Source: an uncultured Bacteroidales bacterium
GTDB lineage: Bacteria > Bacteroidota > Bacteroidia > Bacteroidales > Muribaculaceae
DNA length: 64,000 nucleotides
Reading direction: 5' to 3'
NCBI GenBank assembly: GCA_947072905.1
Contig: CAMTKF010000001.1
Span: forward strand, 62,001-126,000
Below, one piece after another: positions 47,589 through 55,694 of this stretch (the first letter of the stretch is position 1; each line of letters opens with the position of its first letter). A model generated the notes under the pieces. The model was not told the DNA's origin, made no database searches, and saw only the letters and a list, made by a program, of their open reading frames with translations. A program made the position numbers and the translations under genes.

Positions 47589-49079
47589 ATGACACAAGAA
47601 ATTAAAGTTCTTCTAAAAGACAAAGCATGGGCAAGATGGACCGCATTGGTGCTTGTGGCACTGATGATGTTCTTTGCATACATGTTTGTTGATGTGATGG
47701 GCCCTATAAAGAGCCTGCTGCTCCCCGACCTGGGATGGAACTCTACAGCCTATGGTACATACCGCGCTTCGGAATATTTTCTAAATGTTTGCGGTTTCCT
47801 GATTGTAGCCGGTTTTATCCTTGACAAAATGGGTATCCGCTTCACCGGCGTACTCTCGGCGTCACTCATGGTGATAGGTGCCGGAATCAAACTCTACGGT
47901 ATCAGCGATCTATTTGCAGGAAGCGCCCTGGCCGAATGGCTTGATACTTGGTGGGTGTCTATGCCTGCAAGTGCCAAGATGGCCTCGCTCGGTTTCATGA
48001 TATTCGGTTGCGGTTGTGAAATGGCCGGTACTACCGTTTCAAAGACAATCGCAAAATGGTTCAAGGGCAAAGAGATGGCTCTTGCCATGGGTCTTGAGAT
48101 GGCGATAGCACGTATCGGTGTTTTCGTAATATTCTCTATATCACCGATGATAGCCGAAAGCATGGGTTCTGTAGTTGCACCGGTGGCTTTCTGCACAGTG
48201 CTACTGCTTATCGGTCTTATCTGCTACTGCATATTCTGTGTTCTTGATACCAAACTTGACCGTCAGCTCGGTGCAGCCGCATCCGACGAAGAGGGTGAGG
48301 AAGAATTCAAGGCTTCAGACATCAAGAAAATCTTTTCAAGCCACATATTTTGGGTTGTAGCACTTCTGTGCGTTCTTTACTATTCAGCAATCTTCCCGTT
48401 CCAGGCTTATGGTGCCGAAATGTTGCAATGCAATCTTGACGGTATCTCCGCACAACAGGCAAGTGACATATTCCGTTGGTTCCCTGTCGGGGCTGCAATC
48501 ATAACAATATTTCTTGGCAATTTCCTCGACCGTAAGGGTAAAGGTGCGACCATGCTCATTTTAGGTGCTATACTTCTTATAGCATGTCACCTTATATTCG
48601 CTCTTCTTCTGCCTGTCACTCACAGCGAAGTCCTGGCCTACTCTACCATCATCGTACTCGGTATATCTTTTGCTCTTGTGCCGGCTGCTCTGTGGCCAAG
48701 TGTGCCCAAGATTATCGAAGAAAAAGTGCTTGGCAGCGCATATTGCTTGATTTTCTGGGTACAGAACATAGGCCTCTGCCTTGTACCTCTGCTTATCGGT
48801 GCTGTTCTTGACTCTGTAAACGCCACTAATCCCGGTGTAGTAGCCGCAAAGAATCAAATTGAAGCAATGAAAGCAGCCGGAGTTGACAACCCCGACGTAT
48901 TCATTCCTTACAATTATACCATACCCATGCTGATCTTCGCATGTTTTGGTGTTTTGGCTCTGCTGCTTGCCATCTATCTGAAAGCTCTTGACAAACGTAA
49001 ACACTACGGTCTTGAAGCTCCCAACATCAAGGCTTCCGTCTTGGCAGAGGAAGCTGAGGTTGAATCTGCTGAAGAATAA
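47589..49079 (+). CDS. MFS transporter
   Basis: The 496 residues give about 12 membrane helices with a charged central loop (about residues 220-250, DEEGEEEFKASDIKK). The loop after helix 2, LDKMGIRFTG, is an MFS motif-A variant, and KWFKGKEMALAMGLEMAIARIG is of the organic-anion/MFSD1-type group. The substrate cannot be read. Monocistronic with its own promoter. Acidic Glu-rich C-terminus (EEAEVESAEE). Confidence 0.85.
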   Translation: MTQEIKVLLKDKAWARWTALVLVALMMFFAYMFVDVMGPIKSLLLPDLGWNSTAYGTYRASEYFLNVCGFLIVAGFILDKMGIRFTGVLSASLMVIGAGIKLYGISDLFAGSALAEWLDTWWVSMPASAKMASLGFMIFGCGCEMAGTTVSKTIAKWFKGKEMALAMGLEMAIARIGVFVIFSISPMIAESMGSVVAPVAFCTVLLLIGLICYCIFCVLDTKLDRQLGAAASDEEGEEEFKASDIKKIFSSHIFWVVALLCVLYYSAIFPFQAYGAEMLQCNLDGISAQQASDIFRWFPVGAAIITIFLGNFLDRKGKGATMLILGAILLIACHLIFALLLPVTHSEVLAYSTIIVLGISFALVPAALWPSVPKIIEEKVLGSAYCLIFWVQNIGLCLVPLLIGAVLDSVNATNPGVVAAKNQIEAMKAAGVDNPDVFIPYNYTIPMLIFACFGVLALLLAIYLKALDKRKHYGLEAPNIKASVLAEEAEVESAEE

Positions 49080-49102
49080 TTGAGCAAATTTTTAATCCAA
49101 AA

Positions 49103-49134
49103 CTTGCAAATTCCAAAATAAAGCTTTAACTTTG
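49103..49134 (+). promoter_or_regulatory. Promoter of tRNA-Gln (-33 CTTG / -7 TAACTTTG)
   Basis: CTTG (49103-49106) and TAACTTTG (49127-49134) are 20 bases apart and 17 bases upstream of the tRNA 5' end. Confidence 0.65.
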
Positions 49135-49151
49135 CACCGCTTTTAGGCAGA

Positions 49152-49224
49152 TAGTCTTATGGTGTAATGGTAGCACTACAGGTTTTGGTTCTGTCTGTCC
49201 AGGTTCGAATCCTGGTAAGACTAC
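49152..49224 (+). tRNA. tRNA-Gln (anticodon TTG)
   Basis: A cloverleaf can be drawn: acceptor arms TAGTCTT/AAGACTA with discriminator C, a D arm around GTGTAATGGTAGCAC, an anticodon stem ACAGG/TCTGT with loop TTTTGGT (anticodon TTG), and T arm CCAGG-TTCGAAT-CCTGG. CCA is not encoded. It is a single tRNA flanked by its own promoter and terminator. Confidence 0.93.
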
Positions 49225-49226
49225 AG

Positions 49227-49270
49227 AAATATCACCAATTCGTTTCAGTTAGCGGGTTGGTGATATTTTT
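49227..49270 (+). terminator. Terminator of tRNA-Gln
   Basis: A perfect 12-base stem AAATATCACCAA (49227-49238) / TTGGTGATATTT (49257-49268) and a short T-tract directly after the tRNA. Confidence 0.82.
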
Positions 49271-49400
49271 ATTATGAGTGGAACAAATAATGCGCCAATA
49301 ATTATAAAAACGCATTCATCATTATCCACTACGAAATAAAGATATTGTCGGGCTATATGTTGTTTCTTTTTGCATCACTCATTCACATATACCGACTGCA

Positions 49401-49434
49401 GCGCGATTGGCCACTAAGGCCGGTCGCGCTTTTT
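49401..49434 (+). terminator. Orphan hairpin with T-tract between tRNA-Gln and the channel gene
   Basis: A 12-base stem GCGCGATTGGCC (49401-49412) / GGCCGGTCGCGC (49418-49429) with two G-T pairs, loop ACTAA, followed by five T residues. No annotated gene ends here. In the 49271-49400 stretch no open reading frame of note is seen; it could end a small RNA. Confidence 0.6.
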
Positions 49435-49442
49435 ATCGTGGC

Positions 49443-49472
49443 ATTGCATGACAGGACGAACTTTTATGTTTG
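49443..49472 (+). promoter_or_regulatory. Promoter of the channel gene (-33 ATTG / -7 TATGTTTG)
   Basis: ATTG (49443-49446) and TATGTTTG (49465-49472) are 18 bases apart. It lies just after the orphan hairpin and 90 bases before the ATG. Confidence 0.5.
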
Positions 49473-49561
49473 GCAGCGCGTTTCTTTTTATATAAGTAAC
49501 CGTTGAAAAATAGTTTATATCATCTGCTTACTTAAAAACCGAATTTCTAAACAATTCATCC

Positions 49562-50287
49562 ATGGCAACTAATTCATCATCATCTGTGCCACAACGCAGT
49601 CCGGAATATCTTAAGGTGAAGAAGATTATCCTTACCTCGCTTAACCTTGTTGTTTTAATTCTGTCGGTTCTGCTGATTGTATTCATGTCTATAGAGACAT
49701 TCGATAAAGAAGATTTCCTGCAAAACCACACATACATGACGTTCCAGTTCTGGGTATGTATTGTATTTATGATTGATTTTTTTGTGGGATTGGCATACTC
49801 CGATGACAAGTTGAGGTATTTCAGAAGACATATAGTATTTCTTATTCTGTCAATTCCATATCTCAACATAATCAACCAGCTTGATCTGCAACTCACATAC
49901 GATGCCATGTATTTCATTCGGTTCATACCGCTGGCACGTGGCGCGCTGGCTATGAGCATAGTAATGGGCTATCTTTCGAGTAATGCCATATCAAGCCTGC
50001 TCGTCTCGTATATTGTCATAATGATATTGGTGGCTTACTTCTGTTCGCTCATATTCTATCAGCGCGAATCAGGCGTAAATCCGCAGGTCGATTCGTACTG
50101 GACAGCCCTGTGGTGGTCGGCAATGAATATGGCTACCGTGGGGTGCAATATCAATCCGGTGACAGTCTCGGGAAAAATAGTCGCGGTGGTGCTTCCTATT
50201 TCCGGCATGATAATCTTCCCGCTCTTCACCGTATACCTCACCGACTTCGTAACGCGCAATATAAGCAAGGCAAAACAGAAAAATTAG
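49562..50287 (+). CDS. Ion-channel-like protein with non-canonical selectivity filter
   Basis: The 241 residues show about four N-terminal membrane segments (22-43, 60-78, 90-107, 113-138), then S5-like 142-165, a pore helix (YWTALWWSAMNMAT) and S6-like 203-230, the layout of a voltage-gated-type channel monomer. The filter, TVGYGD in K+ channels, here is TVGCNI (192-197), followed by NPVT. The S4-like helix (FIRFIPLARGALAMS) has only two Arg. The pore region looks derived from K+ channels, but ion selectivity is doubtful. Function unknown. Confidence 0.7.
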   Translation: MATNSSSSVPQRSPEYLKVKKIILTSLNLVVLILSVLLIVFMSIETFDKEDFLQNHTYMTFQFWVCIVFMIDFFVGLAYSDDKLRYFRRHIVFLILSIPYLNIINQLDLQLTYDAMYFIRFIPLARGALAMSIVMGYLSSNAISSLLVSYIVIMILVAYFCSLIFYQRESGVNPQVDSYWTALWWSAMNMATVGCNINPVTVSGKIVAVVLPISGMIIFPLFTVYLTDFVTRNISKAKQKN

Positions 50288-50307
50288 TGGAATTGCAGAG
50301 TTTTTTG

Positions 50308-50315
50308 TAACTTTG
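50308..50315 (+). promoter_or_regulatory. Putative -7 box (TAACTTTG) of the tandem-cupin/aminotransferase genes
   Basis: TAACTTTG 13 bases upstream of the ATG at 50329. No clear -33 element. If the true start is the ATG at 50341, the leader is about 12 bases longer. Confidence 0.5.
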
Positions 50316-50328
50316 CAATAAATCTAAT

Positions 50329-51207
50329 ATGGCTTGCCTTATGATTGAGTTACCCAAAGTTGAGGACATTCGTGGAAACCTTTCGTTTATCGAGAGTGGC
50401 AACCGTGGGGTATGCCCGTTTGAAATAGAACGTGTGTACTGGATTTACGATGTGCCAACCGGACGAAAACGCAACGGCAGAGCTTTGCGGCACACCTCAG
50501 AAATGATAGTGGCAATGAGCGGAAGTTTTGACGTGGTGTGCATTAAACCGGATGGCACAAAAGAGGTCCACAGCCTAAACCGCAGCGACAGGGCACTGCA
50601 TATACCTCCCGGCACGTGGCGCGAAATCAATAATTTCTCGACAAACTCAGTAGCCATGGTACTCGCTTCAGGGCCATATAATGCAGATGAATATATATTC
50701 GACCCCGAAGGATTAGGTGAGGAATCACCGCAACCGTGCGCTGATTGCCATGAGGAAAAATCTGCAAAGACTTTTGCCGATCCGCATAAACACTCAGACC
50801 TGGCTAATGTAAGACGCATAACATTCGACCGCCATAAGCATGCAAACGGCACGCTTTCTGTGGCCGAGAACGGTGCGCCTCTGATTCCATTTGATATCCG
50901 CCGAGTCTTTTACCTGTATGATGTACCGGCCGATGCCAAGCGCGGCGGACATTCGCATTATCAGGCCGAAGAACTTATAATTGCTCTTTCAGGCAGTTTT
51001 GACGTAGTACTCGACGACGGCAAACATGCGCCCGAGCGTTTTTCACTTAACAGGCCATATACCGCACTCTACGTCCCCACCGGGCTATGGCGCACACTCG
51101 ACAACTTCTCGGGCGGATCGGTTTGCATGGTTCTTACATCAGAACGCTACTCCGAGCCCGACTATGTTAGAGATTACCAACTATTCAAGCAACTTACGGC
51201 TTTATGA
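50329..51207 (+). CDS. Tandem-cupin sugar 3,4-ketoisomerase (FdtA/QdtA-like)
   Basis: Two FdtA/QdtA-type cupin domains in one chain (about 5-125 and 161-290), a 292-residue protein. Single-domain relatives isomerise dTDP-4-keto-6-deoxyglucose to the 3-keto sugar. In the second domain the active-site His pair is present (GGHSHYQAEE, H208 and H210). In the first the matching positions are R51 and L53 (NGRALRHTSE), so it is probably inactive. The middle (130-160) is a short acidic/His-rich linker. Start at 50329 or 50341 (MIELPKVEDIRGNLSFIE, the family start). The stop overlaps the aminotransferase ATG by 4 bases. Confidence 0.82.
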   Translation: MACLMIELPKVEDIRGNLSFIESGNRGVCPFEIERVYWIYDVPTGRKRNGRALRHTSEMIVAMSGSFDVVCIKPDGTKEVHSLNRSDRALHIPPGTWREINNFSTNSVAMVLASGPYNADEYIFDPEGLGEESPQPCADCHEEKSAKTFADPHKHSDLANVRRITFDRHKHANGTLSVAENGAPLIPFDIRRVFYLYDVPADAKRGGHSHYQAEELIIALSGSFDVVLDDGKHAPERFSLNRPYTALYVPTGLWRTLDNFSGGSVCMVLTSERYSEPDYVRDYQLFKQLTAL

Positions 51208-52325
51208 GCAAGAAACATTACAAATTTCTGGACCTGAAAGATGTCAACGCACCGTGGTTAGACGAAATCAACGATGCAGTGAGCCGTGTGGTACATAGCG
51301 GCCGCTATGTAGGCGGCCCCGAAGTGCAGAATTTCGAGAAATTGATGGCAGAAACAGTTGGCGGAGGTGTCGCAGCCACAGGGGTGAGCAACGGTCTTGA
51401 CGCCCTGCGGCTTATTTTCAGAGCTTACATGGAGATGGGAGTAATGAAGCCGGGCGACGAAGTGATTGTGCCAGCCAACACGTATATCGCTTCGATTCTC
51501 GCCGTTACCGACAACGCTCTGAAGCCTGTATTTGTGGAACCCGACATCAGAACTCTGAACCTCGACACTGCACAGATAGAGAGTCATGTCAGTCCCCGCA
51601 CACGTGCCATCCTCACAGTGCATCTGTACGGGCGCACATGCTACGACTCCACCATGCAGGATGTGGCAGATAAATTCGGCCTAAAAATCGTAGAGGACAA
51701 TGCACAGGCAATAGGAGCGACATACTCTGACAGCCGACAGACCGGTGCGCTGGGCGATGCCGCAGCATTCAGTTTCTACCCTACCAAAAATATAGGTGCG
51801 CTGGGCGATGCCGGAGCTGTAACAAGTCGCGATTCCCAACTTATCTCTGCGGTAAAAGCCCTTGCAAATTATGGTTCGGATTATCGTTACCATAATATTT
51901 ACCAAGGGCTTAACTGCCGTCTTGACCCTATACAGGCAGCCATACTTTCGTGCAAACTGCCGTACCTCGATGCAGAATGCAAGCGCAGATCGCATTTGGC
52001 GTCAATATACGAAGAGGAAATCAACAATCCTTTGGTAAGCAAACCATTATATACAGCGCACGAGGACATGGTGTGGCATCAATACGTGGTAATGACACCG
52101 CACCGCGAAGAGCTGCGCAATTATTTGCTCGAAAACGGCGTCGAGACCGAAGTACACTACCCCACTCCACCGCACCGACAGCCATGTATGCACGAATATG
52201 CCGACCTCAACCTGCCCGTATCAGACAGGATTGCCCGCGAGGCGGTGAGTTTGCCAATATCGGCATGTACATCGGCCGATGATGCTGTAGAGATAGCAAA
52301 AATAATCAACAATTTTTCAAAGTGA
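51204..52325 (+). CDS. DegT/DnrJ/EryC1/StrS aminotransferase (FdtB-like)
   Basis: PLP aminotransferase that converts the 3-keto sugar to a 3-amino-3,6-dideoxy sugar nucleotide. The 373 residues show the PLP Lys195 in FYPTKNIGALGDAGAV, VEDNAQAIGA and GLNCRLDPIQAAIL. It is coupled to the tandem-cupin gene, so the pair should make dTDP-3-amino-3,6-dideoxy-hexose (Fuc3N or Qui3N; which of the two is not decided). No acetyltransferase for it is adjacent. Confidence 0.88.
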   Translation: MSKKHYKFLDLKDVNAPWLDEINDAVSRVVHSGRYVGGPEVQNFEKLMAETVGGGVAATGVSNGLDALRLIFRAYMEMGVMKPGDEVIVPANTYIASILAVTDNALKPVFVEPDIRTLNLDTAQIESHVSPRTRAILTVHLYGRTCYDSTMQDVADKFGLKIVEDNAQAIGATYSDSRQTGALGDAAAFSFYPTKNIGALGDAGAVTSRDSQLISAVKALANYGSDYRYHNIYQGLNCRLDPIQAAILSCKLPYLDAECKRRSHLASIYEEEINNPLVSKPLYTAHEDMVWHQYVVMTPHREELRNYLLENGVETEVHYPTPPHRQPCMHEYADLNLPVSDRIAREAVSLPISACTSADDAVEIAKIINNFSK

Positions 52326-52329
52326 ATCA

Positions 52330-53652
52330 ATGAGCGTCAATAACGACCAATCAATAAAAGCACTATATCATACTTTCGGTTGCAAACTAAACTTCTCAGA
52401 GACCTCGACAATAGCGAGGAAACTCGGAGAGAAAGGCATACGCCGCGTGAGCGGTGCTGAAACACCCGACCTGATTATCATAAATTCATGCAGCGTCACC
52501 GAGCTTGCCGACAAGAAATGCCGTCAGACCATACGCTCGTTCAACAAACGATATCCCGAAGCGCCTATTATCGTAACCGGCTGTTACGCACAGCTCAAAA
52601 GCGACGATGTTGCCGCGCTGCCGGGTGTGGCGATTGTGGCCGGTGCAGACCGTAAGATGGATATTGACTCATTTGTAGAAAGCTTCCTCAACGACCGTCG
52701 CAAGCGTGTGGAAGTTTGTCCGACAAAAGACATAAGGGAATTCAAGCCATCGTGCGAACGCGGCGACCGTACCCGATATTTCCTTAAGGTACAGGATGGT
52801 TGCGACTGTTGGTGCACGTACTGCACCATACCGTTGGCACGCGGACGCTCGCGCTCGGGCAGCATAGAATCTATTGTGGCACAGGCCGAGAAAGCCGCCG
52901 CCGAGGGTGGTAAGGAAATCGTTATAACCGGTGTAAATATAGGCGACTTCGGCAAAGGCCGCGACGATAATTTCTTTGATCTGTGCAAAGCGCTCGACAA
53001 GGTTGAGGGAATAGAGCGTTACCGCATTTCGTCAATCGAGCCCGACCTGCTTTCAGACGAATTGATTGACTGGGTGGCACAATCGCGCGCTTTCATGCCA
53101 CATTTCCACATTCCTCTGCAATCAGGAAACGATGAAGTTCTGAAACTGATGCACCGCAGATACGACACAGCCCTATTCCGACACAAAATAGAACGTATCA
53201 AGGAAAAGATGCCCCACGCATTTATCGGAGTGGACCTGATGACCGGCACACGAGGCGAGTCGCCCGAGCGGTTCGAGCAATCGCGCGCTTTTGTCGACAG
53301 TCTCGACATCACCCGCCTGCATGTATTCCCCTACTCTGAACGCCCCTCAACCAAAGCCCTGTCAATAGACGGTGCAGTGAGCGACACAGAGAAACATCGC
53401 CGTACAAATATCATGCTTCGTCTAAGCGAAGCCAAATGGGCTGTGTATGCCGAGAGTTTTGTCGGCAGCGTGCGCCATGTGCTTCTTGAACATCCTCAGG
53501 GCAACGGCAAGCCGATGGCCGGCTTCACCGACAATTATCTCAGGGTTGAAGTGAAAGATGCCACTCCCGACCTCGACAATCAGATTGTACCCGTGAGACT
53601 GCTCAGTGTTGACGCACCAAACGAAGTTCTCACCGGTGAGTTGGTAAAATAA
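52330..53652 (+). CDS. mtaB: tRNA t6A methylthiotransferase MtaB
   Basis: Adds a methylthio group to t6A37 of tRNA. The 440 residues have an N-terminal MTTase domain with Cys at FGCKLNFSE, INSCSVTE and TGCYAQ, the radical-SAM cluster C-x3-C-x2-C in DGCDCWCTYCTIP, FHIPLQSGNDEVLKLMHRRY and a C-terminal TRAM-like part. The FGCKLN start and cysteine set place it with MtaB and not MiaB. It starts 4 bases after the aminotransferase. Confidence 0.94.
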   Translation: MSVNNDQSIKALYHTFGCKLNFSETSTIARKLGEKGIRRVSGAETPDLIIINSCSVTELADKKCRQTIRSFNKRYPEAPIIVTGCYAQLKSDDVAALPGVAIVAGADRKMDIDSFVESFLNDRRKRVEVCPTKDIREFKPSCERGDRTRYFLKVQDGCDCWCTYCTIPLARGRSRSGSIESIVAQAEKAAAEGGKEIVITGVNIGDFGKGRDDNFFDLCKALDKVEGIERYRISSIEPDLLSDELIDWVAQSRAFMPHFHIPLQSGNDEVLKLMHRRYDTALFRHKIERIKEKMPHAFIGVDLMTGTRGESPERFEQSRAFVDSLDITRLHVFPYSERPSTKALSIDGAVSDTEKHRRTNIMLRLSEAKWAVYAESFVGSVRHVLLEHPQGNGKPMAGFTDNYLRVEVKDATPDLDNQIVPVRLLSVDAPNEVLTGELVK

Positions 53653-53677
53653 CGCGTAAAAATATCAACCTGAGCCT

Positions 53678-54538
53678 ATGTATTTTCTCGCTGATATAAT
53701 CTACTTCTTGTTGTACAGAGTTGCCGGTTATCGCAAAGATGTCGTGCGCAAAAATCTCGCTGAATCTTTTCCTGATAAAAGCAGCGGAGAACTGCGCAAG
53801 ATAGAGAAACGCTTTTATCGCAATTTCGCTGATTCATTAGTAGAGACATTGCGACTGATGCACGTCAGCGACAGCTACATGGCCCGGCACATGCAATTTG
53901 AAAACATAGAGCTGATAGACCGTTACCTTGACAGCGGGCAAAGCATAATAGTTTATTTCGCACATACATTCAACTGGGAGTGGGCACCATCGGTGAGCCT
54001 GCATACCAAGCTCAAGCCCTCAGAAAAAGTTGAATTCGGGCAGGTTTACCGTCCGCTCAAGTCGGGATTCGCCGACCGAATGATGCTCAGGTTGCGCAGC
54101 CGTTTTCATTCAATATGCTATCCCAAGTCCTCTACCCTGCGCTGCCTGCTCAAAGCCCGAAAAAAAGGCATGCTCACCATCACCGGATTCATGAGCGATC
54201 AGCATCCGAGCCATGGCGATCCCGGCTATCCCACAACCTTTCTCAACCATCCTACCTTGATGATTACCGGAACCGAGACACTTGCCCGCAAACTCAAAAT
54301 GGCGGCCATATACTGGGATATGGAAAAAACCGGACGTGGAAAGTATAAGATAACGGTAAGACCATTGGCCGACAACGTGGCCGACACTCCCGAAGGCGAG
54401 ATTACCGAAAAGTATACCCGAATGCTCGAACAAACCATCAGACGCGACCCGGCAATATGGCTTTGGACTCACAAACGCTGGAAACGTCCGGTAAACATGG
54501 AGCTACTGAATAATGAACGAAATGACAACACAAAATAA
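53678..54538 (+). CDS. Lysophospholipid acyltransferase family (LpxL/HtrB-like)
   Basis: The 286 residues begin with a membrane helix (MYFLADIIYFLLYRVAGYR), then VVRKNLAESFPDKS, the HX4D/E-type active site HTFNWEWAP, RPLKSGFADRMMLRLRSR, MLTITGFMSDQHPS, and a C-terminal TRMLEQTIRRDPAIWLWTHKRWK that is highly typical of lipid A late acyltransferases. Role: acyl transfer in lipid A or a related lipid. It overlaps the GT2 gene at its 3' end. Confidence 0.88.
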   Translation: MYFLADIIYFLLYRVAGYRKDVVRKNLAESFPDKSSGELRKIEKRFYRNFADSLVETLRLMHVSDSYMARHMQFENIELIDRYLDSGQSIIVYFAHTFNWEWAPSVSLHTKLKPSEKVEFGQVYRPLKSGFADRMMLRLRSRFHSICYPKSSTLRCLLKARKKGMLTITGFMSDQHPSHGDPGYPTTFLNHPTLMITGTETLARKLKMAAIYWDMEKTGRGKYKITVRPLADNVADTPEGEITEKYTRMLEQTIRRDPAIWLWTHKRWKRPVNMELLNNERNDNTK

Positions 54539-55532
54539 ACCGGCAGTAGCCGTTATAATCCTTAACTGGAACGGCGCTGCACTACTCAAAGAATATCTGC
54601 CGCAGGTTGTAGCCAATACCAACCCCGAGACAGCACGTGTGATTGTAGCCGACAACGGTTCCACCGACGACTCGCGCAAAATTCTCGAAGAGCAATTTCC
54701 TGAGGTCGAGACATTATATTTCGACCGTAATTACGGTTTTGCCGAAGGCTACAACCGTGCGATAGAGCATTATCGTGATTATCACTATGTGGTGTTGCTC
54801 AATTCAGATGTGGCACCGGCGCCACAGTGGATAGACGACCTCTACAGTTTCATGAACGCGCATCCCGAAGCCGGTGCTTGCCAGCCAAAGCTGCGGGCAT
54901 ATATGGAGCGCGAAAACTTTGAATATGCAGGAGCTTGCGGAGGATATATAGACCGCAACGGCTATCCGTATTGTCGCGGACGCATCTTCGCCACCTGCGA
55001 AGCCGATAATGGCCAATACGACACCGTGGCCGAGGTTGACTGGGCTTCGGGAGCAGCACTCATGACACGCCCCGAAGTGTATCTTGAATGCGGAGGGCTT
55101 GACCCCAAATTCTTCGCACACATGGAAGAGATTGACCTGTGTTGGCGCATACGCCTCAAAGGTTATAAAATATATGCTGTGCCTCAAGCTGTTGTCTATC
55201 ATCTGGGCGGAGGATCGCTACCACCGTCAAATCCCCGCAAGACATATCTCAACTTCCGCAACAATCTGCTGATGCTCTACAAGAATCTGCCCGACGATGT
55301 CCGTGGCAAATCATTGTTCACACGCAGATTACTCGACACGATAGCATGGCTTAAATTCGTAGCCACTTTTCAGTTTGGCAATGCCGGGGCCATACTCAAA
55401 GCCCATCGTGATTACCGTAAAATGATGCCGGAAATGAAGGTGGCCGGAGCTGCAGAAAACCTGATTGAAAAAAGGCCCAACATCCTTGTCAGATATTATC
55501 TCAAGGGTCAGAAAACTTTCGACAAGTTGTAA
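54513..55532 (+). CDS. Glycosyltransferase family 2
   Basis: A GT-A fold enzyme of 339 residues. It opens with AVIILNWNGAALLKEYLPQV, VADNGSTDDSRKIL and LLNSDVAP (metal-binding region), followed by EVDWASGAALMTR and FFAHMEEIDLCWRIRLKG, which are typical of rhamnosyl-type GT2. The C-terminal ~100 residues have hydrophobic helix segments. Start 54513 (MNEMTTQNK) overlaps the acyltransferase by 26 bases; the ATG at 54522 would overlap by 17. Probable role in envelope glycan assembly. Confidence 0.87.
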   Translation: MNEMTTQNKPAVAVIILNWNGAALLKEYLPQVVANTNPETARVIVADNGSTDDSRKILEEQFPEVETLYFDRNYGFAEGYNRAIEHYRDYHYVVLLNSDVAPAPQWIDDLYSFMNAHPEAGACQPKLRAYMERENFEYAGACGGYIDRNGYPYCRGRIFATCEADNGQYDTVAEVDWASGAALMTRPEVYLECGGLDPKFFAHMEEIDLCWRIRLKGYKIYAVPQAVVYHLGGGSLPPSNPRKTYLNFRNNLLMLYKNLPDDVRGKSLFTRRLLDTIAWLKFVATFQFGNAGAILKAHRDYRKMMPEMKVAGAAENLIEKRPNILVRYYLKGQKTFDKL

Positions 55533-55593
55533 CAGCTCCTTTTATCAAGTTATTCAAACAAGCTCTAAAATTATTTAAAACCGTAGCATCATA

Positions 55594-55624
55594 ATTGTTT
55601 TTCATAGGGAATTTCGTAACTTTG
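55594..55624 (+). promoter_or_regulatory. Promoter of nhaC (-33 ATTG / -7 TAACTTTG)
   Basis: ATTG (55594-55597) and TAACTTTG (55617-55624) are 19 bases apart; 70 bases upstream of the GTG start. Confidence 0.6.
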
Positions 55625-55694
55625 CGTATAATTTGATTCAAAAACTGACGCGATTGTCAGTGTAAACGCATTTTTAAAAGAATTTTTCTGATAG

